From Reticulitermes speratus (lineage: Eukaryota > Arthropoda > Insecta > Blattodea > Rhinotermitidae), in NCBI GenBank assembly GCA_021186555.1, contig JAJKFL010000012.1, forward strand, positions 2,393,244-2,457,243: a stretch of 64,000 nt of DNA, in the 5' to 3' direction. Below the pieces are notes generated by a model. It was given only the letters and a program-made list of their open reading frames with translations, did no database searches and had not been told where the DNA came from. Of this stretch, positions 10,602 to 22,600 are shown one piece after another. Every line of letters begins with the position of its first letter. The first letter of the stretch is position 1. The translations under genes and the position numbers were made by a program.

Positions 10602-13600
10602 GTAAAGAAAAAACTGGCCCCATTTGGTGCTTTGCTTCCAAACCCAGGGACTGGGTACAACAAGTCCATTCTGGAGTTCATCAGTTACAAAACTGGTTGT
10701 TTCATATACTTCAGAGTCTTACCACATCTCCTTCTCATTTGGTATTATAGAGTCCAATTGAAACTTTATGGAACTGTGCGGAGACCTGGTCTGAGTGGCA
10801 CTACTGAGATTCATCCTCAAGCAATACTAGAGGGTTTGTGGGTTACATGTTACAAGCAGTTATAGCACAGCCATTGTTGTGTGTTGCCCTCTATTAACCA
10901 AACAAAAACACTGTTCTCCATAGATTGCTTGTACTATACTGTGGCACTGTTTAATTAAGATAGGAAACAATAGAGTTAGCCATGACAAATATCAAATACT
11001 TCCGTTATCGGGCAGGAAATTATGTACTGAAATAGGGACATAAGCTTATGTTTTTAGAGAAGAGAGAGAGAGATATCTATGCTTCAGGTTTAGTCACTCC
11101 CTCCAATTGCAAGCATAATGACTGCTACTCCTGTCATATGGCACATCGTATGCAAGCTGCCCATGCACACAGGTGCCATAACATTGCAATCAAACTCTGA
11201 AAGTATGCTAATCCTGTTAGGGCGCTGTCTTGCATCTGCTTTTTCTTTTTATATTTTATTTACTGATGATATGCAATAGCTCAGAGTGTATGGTATCAAA
11301 TACTAGGATTGAAAAGGATGTGGAGGGAATTGTTTGTGGCCTAGTGTGAGGTACAGCCAGGTATTTTCTGAGGGACTGAGGAAGACCACAAAAATCCTCA
11401 CCCTTTAGCCAGTCTGCAGACCAAGATTTAAATCCAGAAGCTGGAGAATACAAAGCAGGTATATTGCCGCCTGGTTGTGTCATTCATTGGAGGAAAGATG
11501 TTGAAGGAACGTGTTAGGACCAGTGCAATGTCACTGTAGTCTCATTGCGATGTGTTATGGGTTTGCTTCTTGCCAGTGGTGCCACCTGACAGTGGCGTAC
11601 AGAGCACAACAAGCGCTTATGGTCTAAGGACATGCTTGAGACATCTAGTCAGGGAATATGGGCTGTTCTGATTGACATACTGTATTGTGCAGACAATAAG
11701 ACGCACCAAGAAATTAGAAGTCAAACTTTATTCATATTTGACGCACCTTTTGACTATAAGATGCAGGAGAATTTTGTACAGGATTTTCTAGAAAAAAGTG
11801 TGTCTGGTGGAACATACAATACAGTATTTAATAACTTCAAATAGGCCACGACCACCTCATTCCAAACTCTTACCTGTTAAACATTTATGATAATTTCCTT
11901 CCTTTTCACAGAACGCATATAATTTGTTGAGTTGAAACAGTTTTCTTAATTAATGTGTAATCAACCAGAATGTATAATGTATGTCACAGTCTGGTTAACA
12001 ATTTAAAGAACAGTGGTAATTGTATGTAACACAACACTAAGTACTCTGCATTCTGCCCACACAGTATATAAATGACCATTATTTTGCTAACAACATTAAA
12101 TGGTGTGTCTTTATAATGAGGACACATTGTGGCTATGTGAGGTGGGGACTGTGTATGTATGTATGTATGTATGGTTTATACAAACTGTAGACCTCACATG
12201 TTTAATTCTGACATTGATGCAACAGGTGAGCTATGGTGAGCTTGACCAGATGACTGAAAACCTGGCCATAAAACTGTGCCATCTTGGTGTTAGGAACAAT
12301 GTCGTGGTTGGAATACTGATGGACCGCTGCCTGGAATATGTTGTCAGTTACATCGCCATCCTGCGAGCAGGTTTGCACTTCATGTAGCACTGTAGGCGTT
12401 CTTCACAAGGAAAGAAAAAGAACAATTTGTATGGAGACCATGTCTGTCTGTCTGTCTGTCTGTCTGTGACCTTGTAGCAGTGACTGATCTGTTTATCAGA
12501 TTTTTATGAAATGTGGCTTTGTATGAAACAATGCTGAGCAAGCATGAGTTTTGTGAAAATTGGGTCAGTGGCAGTTTCCGCATTTATTGCCCAGTCTGAG
12601 TGCAATTCTATGTAAGAGACCTGCACAAATGCTGTAGGTGTGAGTTTTGTGAAAATCGGCACACAGAAGGCTTATGGGCACAAACAAAATTACACTTACG
12701 TGTGTACAATAAAACTGCGTAACATTAAAGTCTGCGTACTTCACCAAAGAGTACGTGATTTGCAATCTTTTTATTTGGCAGAATCCAGTGAGATTTGCAC
12801 GGCTGTTTCATGTCTTTTTCTGTTGCTGAATTCAACCTTCTTTCTGAAAAGCTTTCATTTGCTGCTGCTCACAATACACTGAGCAGCAGCAATAGCTTTC
12901 AGCACATCATTTTCTCTAAGGAGCCAGGGTAGTTCAGTTAGCCCAGTGACTAGTTTCTGAGCTGTTAGACTGTGGTTGGATTTCCAGCAGGACTAAAAGT
13001 TCTTTTCACACAGGCTAAAGGATCCATAAGATGGCCGTGTATGCTCACCTGCCTTTCACTACCAAAGTTAAGAATGCATGGAATTATACCTCCATTCACC
13101 TGTTCATCTTCATGGCACAGTGCTTAATTAAGCTTCACCATAACTTTCAGTTTCTTTTGGGTATCAAAAGTCAAGAAATTTACATGCTGTAACTCATATG
13201 TGTGTAGGAGGGGCCTACATGCCTCTTGAGGTATCTTACCCCCCTGCACTACTGAAGTCTGTTCTTGAGGACGCTACGCCTGTAGCTGTGTGCACCAAAG
13301 TGCAGTTCCATGAACGTCTGACTGGGGCTTCAACAGTGCCAGTCCTGTTGGATGCCAATTGGCTGGACAGAGTGCGAGAAGAAAACAGCCAGCTCGCTGC
13401 ATTCGAGCACCCTGTTCAGGTGTCACTAGATGACATGGCATACACCGTCTACCCTCTGGCACCACTGGCAAACCCAAAGGTAAGGAACAAGGAGTGTGAT
13501 TAGTATTGTAGTGACTGTTGGTGTCTAGCTGCGGTACTTTGGACTGAAGTTGCTTGTGGTCTGCTTTCTTGGTGATGTAAGTTGTAACGACTGCTTGATT

Positions 13601-16600
13601 ATGTGTTCTGTGTTGAATGTCAATGTGGGAAGTCAATTCTTTCTGGGTGTGTGTTTCAGTTTGAGAACCACAGGATGGATTTGATTAATACTGACCTGGA
13701 TGTAATGCCATTGCAGGGCACTCCAAACCATACTTTTCCATTTTCCTACAGTTCTGAAGTAGAAGAAGCACTAATGAGACTTCAGAAATCAGTAACAAAT
13801 TTTCAAGCTGTAAAACATGTACCTGGCCATATCCAAAAGTTCCTGAACTGAGTTGGTAACAAAATGTGTACTTATTTTTGTTACTGGTCATTGTTGTCCC
13901 TTTGAATGTAATCCCCTTCTGAGTTTATGCAACAGGTCCAGCATTTCTGCTGCTACTGGAAGCACCACTGGACCTAACTTTTTGGAATGGCATGTGGGAT
14001 GGTTAGCGATTGTTCCCGTATTTCAGGGACATTCTGGACACAACTCTGTTGTAGCTGCGATTTCATTCCTAGAAACAGAAGGAATCTCAAGGAGCCAAAT
14101 CAGGCGAGTTAGGAGGGTGGGAGGCCACAGTCATGTTTTTAGCAGCCAAATATTGCCTATGCTTCTGCTCGTTGGTGAGTAACTGAGGTACAGACGTCAT
14201 GGAGATCCTCCACATGTTCAAGTTTTCCACCAGAATTCTCTGACATGTTCCATACAGGACACCTAACCTGCCTGTGATCTCTGAAATGGTACTTCATTGG
14301 CCTTTGTTTACTTGCATACTTTCTGCACGGTTTTATCTGTGTGACCCCTGCAGGGACAACCTGAATGCTCACAACCTTCTACCGCAAATTTCCCCATGTT
14401 TGAATCGTGAAAAATATTTAGAAGTCTGTGTTATTCTCATGGCGTTGTCAACAAAAGCTGTGGTGAACATTTTGTGTATTTCTGATGCAGTTTTCATGAG
14501 TTTGGAGCAAAACTTCACACTGATTTCTTGTTCCTACAAATCAGCCATTATAAGTCATGGCTAGCACTGGAATGAAACTAAAAGCATTGAATGATGATAT
14601 TAAATTTGATCCTGGAGGAACTTCTTATGAGAGTGTGAACCTATTTGAATGGAGTCATGAGAAGGTATTGGTGTTTTTTGTGTTCCTTTCTGATACTGTC
14701 ATTAAGTCACTTTACATACTGGTTGGTGAATGACGGTTTGAAGAGGATGTTGGAGGAAATGCCATAGTTATCATACTGTATACATAACTTATAAAATATT
14801 AAATGCCTAATCACGTTGAAAATTATTCTTTGTAATTACACATGTGTCGACCTCGGTGGACTAGTGGTTAGCGTGCTCGCCACTGGACCCAAGGTTCGCG
14901 GGTTCGATCCCGACCGAGGTCGATGGATTTTAAGGGTGATAAAAATCCGGAGCACCACTTCCTTCGGAGGGGAAGTAAAGCCGTCGGTCCCATGTCGTAG
15001 ATTTACGGCATGTAAAAGAACCTTACGGGCATGAATAGAACTAGTAGTGCTTGTAAGCAAAATTAAGAGGCCATTTCTCACCCAAGTCTCCTGACTGACT
15101 GCAGATGGCTCTGGCATTCACATCAGGATCGAGTTGAAAAGCGCGGCCAGTCAGCCGGTCCCTGACTGCCGCAAATGCACAAAGACCTCGTAACCTCAGA
15201 AAGAGGAGGCCTAAGCCCATATAGGGCTGTCAAGCCATGGTTATTATTATATATTAATTACACATGTAGGAAAGGAAAGAAACAAGACCTAAATCTTGTA
15301 AAACATGCTGCATTCTATATTATATTCCTCTGCGTGACATTTTATTTTAGTTTTGTTTTGCAACAGTTATTGTAACCTTTTAAACCTCAGCAGTAACTGT
15401 ATGTGCCACCTACTTTAACACTGAAATCTCTACACACTGCCCACACAGAGTGTTATGTGTTTTGTATGATTGTTACAGTCACCACCAATTATTTCCTTAG
15501 ACATTATTCATTAATTGGTTCGTTTTTGTAATGATGATGCAGTGTGTTTTCTGCGATGTATGAAGTGAACTTTTACGTATTACTAAGTGAACTGAGGCTT
15601 TGGAATGGTTTGAAGGAAAATTTGCTTGCTATTTGTCAGGCATTCAGTGTCCACACCGAGGTGCCGTGTTCTCATACTACTGGCGCCATGTCGCGTACCC
15701 ATATGGGGAGGAGGAGCGAGAGGCCTGCAGTGTGTTCTTTGTGTGGGAAATGCTGCGTCCACTGTTGAGAGGTGGGTCCTGTAGAAACACCTGCTTTTCT
15801 TTTATGATAAGGATGGGTCTTAAAAATCTGAACATTTTGTATGCTAGGAGAATGTGCACTTTGGTACAAATTTCAAATTTCAAGTCTTGTTTGCAGTAGA
15901 TACAGCTAAACCTGGATTTCATTTTTCTGAAGGGACCATTTAAAATGAATGTAAAATTGAAGAAAATACAGAACCAAGAAAATTATGTATGTACCCCTCA
16001 AAATTAAATTTATTAAATTAGTACTGTATTACATTAGAAGTGTAATCTCATTCAGTGTATTGCATTACAAAGTATATTTTCAAAATGTATTTAGTTGTGG
16101 TTGCAAATCACATTTCTTACACCTTTATTTTTACAAAATTTCCTCTGTGTTTGCCAGAAGAGGGAAGACTTTTAAGTGTGTTTCTGCTACCACTGTTGTG
16201 AACACTGCAGCCATCACAGGATGTTCTATTGGATGCAGGCTTTGTGTGCAATAAAGCTGCTGTGTACAGTGAGGTGATAAAACAAATACCCTGTTTGAAC
16301 AGGTATTTTCTTGGTATATGGCACTGCATGGAGTGAATAAAATTTCAACTTGTTGTTCACATGACAGGAGTACCAATGTATATCATCCCAGATGATGTGA
16401 TATACGATCCACCACAGCTGGTGACGTTCCTCACAGAGCATCGCATCACACGCATGCTCTTCACTCCGTCATTACTCCAGGCTGTTCTGGAGTTCAAGGG
16501 TCTGGATCTCAGCAAGGCTTTCCAGTTCATGAGGTGTGTAGCATGCCAGACGTACCTGACTTAACTTTTATCGTGTACCTCCTCTAGCCTCCTCTTTTCG

Positions 16601-19600
16601 AGGTTACTAAGTCGTGCGCATTTGTGGCAGTTGGTGACTGGTCAACTGGCCGCGCTAGTGTTCTATCGATCCTGATGTGCCCGCCAGAGCCATCTGGCAG
16701 GCAGTCAGGAGACTTGAGTGAGAAATGGAGGCAATTTGGCTTACGCAACATTTTTATTCATGCCCGTAAGGTTCTTTTACATGCCGTAAATCTACGACAT
16801 GGGACCGACGGCTTTACTTCCCCTCCGAAGGAAGTGGTGCTACGGATTTTTATCACCCTTAAAAATCGGGATCGAACCCGCGAACCTTGGGTCCAGTGGC
16901 GAGCACGCTAACCACTAGTCCACCGAGGTCGACTGTGATAACATATAAAGAAGATTAAAACAACCATCATCAGAACTAAAATTTTTTTCATTGTCAGTAT
17001 TTGCTGTTCATTACTACGTTCCAGCTGCTTGTTTGTCTTCAGGTAATACAAAAACTACAAATTACTTGGGAGGTTAAATGCAACTTTAAGTTGTATAATG
17101 TTACAAATTCACCAACACATGCACTTTTTTCTATTAAAAATTAATAGTTCGTTAAAATGCCCTACATATGTTTCTGTCGGTTAACCGACCATCATCAGGG
17201 GCGACTAGAGTTACTTAGTATATACACATCTAGAGGTGTAGATTAAAATAGTTAGTGAGAGTATTATAAAAACAGCATAATAAAATATAAAGTTCTAAAT
17301 TCACTGCGTCTTGAAGTTCACTTTTCGCAGTGAATTTAGAACTTTATATTTTATTATACTGTTTTTATAATACTCTCACTAACTATTTTAATCTACACCT
17401 CTAGATGTATATACTAAGTAACTCTAGTCGCCCCTGATGATGGTCGGTTAACCGACCGAAACATATGTAGGGCATTTTAACGAACCATTGATTCTTAATA
17501 GAAAAAAGTGCATGTGTTGGTGAATTTGTAACATTATATTAAACATGCACGGTATAAGCAATACTAAGTATTTAAGTTGTATAAAAAGAAAGAAGATCTC
17601 GTTTTTACATAAAGATAGGATCTTCTAGGATGTGCACTGTATATTTTTGTAGATGGTTACCACTATTTTGGAGGGCTTTGCTACCTCCATCCTGATGGAA
17701 CCAATGTTGGTTTCCATTTGTCAAACTATGAGGCATCACATCCACAGACGCTGTAATCTTGATACTGCCATAGGATGCTTGTGAGTGTAACACACTCAGG
17801 GTAGGTTACTATAGGTACTATTATAGGTAGGTATTGTGGCGTTAACACTAGACATAATACTGATCTCCATTTCACTACAGCTAGATTGACAGCGTTTAAA
17901 GAGGGGGCATATTTTGTTGGAATGAAGATATTTAACCATCTGCCCGTACACATAAAAAGACTATCAAATAAAATAGAGCTGTTTAAACCAGCATTAAAGA
18001 GATACCTTCTCCTACGATCATTCTATTCATTGGAAGAGTACTTTAATTACAATAATTCATAAATAATGATTTGATAAAAATGAGGTCAATTGTACTGTTT
18101 TTCATTGCCTAAAGTGTATTATATGTCTTAAATCATTTTATTGCTTTGTACAAATGTATTCAACTTGTTTCTGTATACATAATTATATTGTTGCTCATTG
18201 CCTAATGTGTATTGTATGTTTTGCTCTTTAATTGTTTTTGTACAAATGAATTCAACTAGTTCTTATATACATAATGTTATATCTTTGACAGTGTACCTAC
18301 AGATATATTGTACGTCATAGTCTTTCTATATGGATCTAAGTGATTGTACAATATTGTATATGTCTGACTAACTCTACATCCTATGGGTGTGTTTAACCCT
18401 CATAAGGATCTACAGAGTGATTAAATAAATGAAATGAACTTGTCACAGGCAGGTGTGGCTATGCGGTGAAGTGGTGACAGTGGCTCTGAAGGACCGGTTC
18501 ACTCAGTTATTCCCACGTGTTCAGCTCCTGAACCTGTACAGCATTTCAGAATGCCATGACATTGCCTGCTCTGGTAAGTTTATTGCTAATCAAATGTCTT
18601 GCAGGTTCTTAGGGCCAACTATGTCATTATGTGCGGGTTACCATTTGCACATCATGACAAGTTCCTTGGTTCAATGTTTCGCAAACCAACTACATGCACA
18701 TTCAATGTCACTGTTTATTATAGTTAACAACTACCCCTATAATAAACAGTGACATTGAATGTGCATGTAGTTGGTTTGCGAAACATTAAATGAAAATGCA
18801 CGGTGAAAATAATATAAAATTCCTTGGTTCAAGTTTGGTCCAGGGGCCAGCCTTCCCCACTGAGATTTTCCTCAGTCATAACCACGCAACAGGACAATAA
18901 CAACAGCAGGATACAGACGTCAACATCTATACAAGACCAACTGCCAGCAATTTTAACAATGTTAATAATAATAATTTTAACAATTTCAACAACTACCAAC
19001 AACACAGCGCTCTATATTCACAATGTATAGTGCTACACTATACACTTCTAACGCAACACAAACACTATATACAGCAAGACATTTCAAGAAACAACTTGAA
19101 GAAAATTTTATATACTGGTGAGTGTCAATGTAAATAGTAGTCTTAAACAGTGTAACGGTTCTGATAATACCAAATGGACCGGTGAACAGTGAAGTGAACT
19201 TATCAATGTACCGTGATGATGGCAGAGTTACGGCCGAAACATGTGTAGGGTGAATTGAACAGAAATACGAAAATAAAAAGTGAATTTGTTGGCTAAAAAA
19301 CTGAAAATTAATATCAAGGTGCACGGTGAACACAACGTGAAAATTCCTCAGTCTCTTCGTACAGGATGTGATGCTGTATCAGATTAGTGGTTTCCAGTGA
19401 TTTAAAGGAAAGTAGTACCTTCATCTTCAGGGTGAAGCAGTCCAAGCACAATCAGTTCCTTCTTTGACTGCTTGATGGTAAAGATTCCTTCAAAACACCA
19501 GGAACCACTCTCCTGACACAGTGTAACATCCCAGAAGATTTGAATCCTCACATTCAAGGATATCAGGCCTGTCTCAAATTAAGCCATGAACACTTCCTTT

Positions 19601-22600
19601 ATTAATCATCCTAGAATCCAATGCTGTATAGTCTGAAATACTGAAATTATTGCCAAGTGTAGCATAATATGTACACAGATGTGTTTCCTTTGCAGATCTG
19701 TCCTTGGGGAAGTTACCTGTGGAGCCACGCATGTTCTGTCCTGTAGGAAAACTGTTGCCTGGAGTGCAGGTTGTCGTAATGGACGACAACATGACTGTGC
19801 AGCCCACTGGTGTCAGAGGAGAGGTACACATCATAGGGCCTTCACTTCCTGTGTCTGATAGCATTACTGTGATATCAAACAAGCAACGTCTCACTCGCAT
19901 GCCTGGGGTTGCTGTAGGCTTTAATTTTAATGAAATGCTGTAACTTACAGATAATTATGTGAGAACTGTGTTGCGTAAAGTTAAGTTGTTCCAGTGCATG
20001 CCATGAAGGCACATGGTTAAGTGGAGGTACAGCTCCACTCATTCTTCATCTTGGCACTATAGGGTGGTCAGCTTTGTGCCCAGGCCCTTTACCCATCCAC
20101 TAGGAAGCTAGGTGGTGTCCAGAGCCTGTCTGGACTTTGGTGAAGAGAAAAATGTCTTGCCCTTGCCAGGAATTTAACCACGATTTCTCGGTCATGCAGT
20201 CAGTAGCCTAGTCACTATATCGAGCTCACTGTCCCAGCCCCACTTTTTCTTAGAATGTTTGTTTTTATATGCCTTTCTTCAGAAATTAACAAAATTCAAT
20301 TTAGAATCAAATCCATGTTTATATCATTGTCAATTAATTAGTGACATATCTCTCATGCGTTGATGAATAGTGAGATTTCTTTATACTGTCATGACTCAGT
20401 TTCCTCACTCTCATTTGTTTCTTCGCATAAAGATGTGGTACCTTGACACTTTCCTCTGGTCTCTTAACATTTACAGTGGTGACTATATGTACACTTCCTT
20501 TAGCATTTATAAACACAATGTATGTGTGTGTGTGATTATTATAACAAACACTGACATCCCTACACAGCACTAACCAGATGGTCTTCATAATGTAGTTGGA
20601 CTGTGCTCCCTGTGAGGTAGGAACAGAAAAATTGTATATAATTTAGATGAATTTATGACTTTAAATTCAGGTGGTTAGTCACTGGTCTTTCACTGCAGAA
20701 GTCTGGGTTCGATCCCAGACCAGTCTTTGTGACATTTGTGGTAGACACATTGGCACTGGGACAGGTTTTTTATCTCAGTACTTTGGTTTTCCTCTGTCAG
20801 TATCATTCCACCAATTCTCCGTACTCATCTTCATCTACACGTTGCTCATACCAGAAGGACAAATGGGATAAGCCTGGGAACCTTCAAACGAAGCATGCTT
20901 TTTTGCATATGAGTAGAGCATTGAACAGAACAGTAATTTTATATTGTTCTTTCAACTTCAGTGCAGATAGAACAGTTCTCACTGCTGCGAGATGTCAACT
21001 GCTTTCATTGCAGATATACATTAAAGGACCAGCGCTTGCAATTGGCTATCTGAACCGACCTGAACTGAATGCCATGCGGTTCATTACTTTGCCTGAGCAC
21101 GGCCGAATGTATCGAACAGGAGACTGGGCTATGTCCTGAGTGATGGCAGCCTTGAGATATGTGGCCGCTGCGACTCCATGGTGAAGATACGAGGTTACAG
21201 CATTGAGATTCAGGTTTGTTGGATATTGATAGTGACATGTCTGGGGTGTGACATCAAGATGGGTGCTAACATCTTGGAGGTATGTGCTGCCTCCATCTTC
21301 AGGGTAGAAATAAAATGACACCACATTCCAGGAGACCACAGTTTTAACTACAAGTTAATTTGTTTAATGATGTTTTATTTTTACAAAGTTTGTACTGACA
21401 CCATGATAAGAAGTCACATACATGGTGTGTTTAAGGCTTCTCTTATTATGCCTGAGGCACTGGTCACTAACAGAAGTTAGTGACCATGCCATGATGCCAT
21501 ACAGGGAGTGTGGATGTATACCTCCATTCATTCTTAACCTCAGCACTAGATGGAGGTGAGTGGTCAGCTTCACACCCTGGCCACTTTACTGCCAGGAAGG
21601 AACCCCGGTAACCATTGAATAGGAGGCTGGGTGGGCCCCACAGACAGTCTGGACGTTTTGGAGAACAGAATAATCTCTTGACCCTGCTGGGAATCATACC
21701 ACACACCATCCAGTCCATAACCTGGTAACTTATGTACTAAGGTATGCCAGCTGCAACAGAAGTTAATATGATCAGTATTTGTGTGAATGTAGGGCACTGT
21801 AACAGCTTGAGGGAGGTGTGGAGAGGATCAGTCCATGACATATTTATCTGTGATCACTTTAGATTTTGTATGGTGCTCCTGTCTCATTTAAATGGTTGGT
21901 TGACTATAGGGATGAACTGCGACACTGACTGACAGACCCAAAGTGCTGTATGTTTGATGGTACTCTCTGCAGGCTGTAGGGGCCGGGATAGCTCAGTCAG
22001 TATACCGACTCGCTACGAGCTGGACGGTCCGGGGATCGAATCCCGGTGGGGGCGAGATTTTCAGCACCTGTCCAGACTGGCCCTGGGTCCTACCCAGCCC
22101 CCTGTACAATGGGTACCGGGTCATTCCTGGGCGTAAAGCGGCCGGGGCATGGCGTTGACCACCCACCCCCATCTAGCACCAAGGTTAAAGAAAGAGTAGA
22201 GCTATACCTCTACTCCCCCTCTGGGCCTTCATGGCCTGTTCTAGGGTGAACTTTACCTTTACCTTACCTCTGCAGGCTGTAGAGGCAGCACTGTTGGAAC
22301 TGCACATGGTCAACACTAGCTGTGTTGTGGCAGAAGGCGATGAGGGTACTGACAAGTTCCTGGTGGCTTACATCGTGCCTGAAGGTGAGACATCACAGCA
22401 AGAGGTGCGAGCTGCCCTCAAGAAGAGGCTGCCACTGTACATGATACCGTCCAGATTTGTCTTTATCAAGAGGCAAGTGACATAGCTCTGTAGTTTGCAT
22501 TTTATTTCATAATATTGTTTGTTTGTTAATGTAATGCTGTCAACACTGAAGTTCGTCTAATAATAAAGATAAGGCTGTCCCTGTGCACACTATGAAGGCA

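Larger units (their letters stand above)
17099..17570. mobile_element. Palindromic hammerhead-bearing retroelement, copy in intron 5
   Basis: A 472-bp unit whose two arms of about 210 bp are almost exact reverse complements around a hinge near 17310-17325. Each arm has a complete hammerhead core. The right end is CATGCACGGTATAAGCAATA, the family terminus. Exact 14-bp direct repeats flank it. There is no open frame. High arm identity indicates a young insertion or arm correction. Confidence 0.75.

Noticed and set aside
18453-18460. Exon 6 starting at GTGTGG after the AG at 18452.
   Set aside because: The incoming phase would read a wrong frame. Starting at 18449 gives [10 protein letters not shown] in frame.
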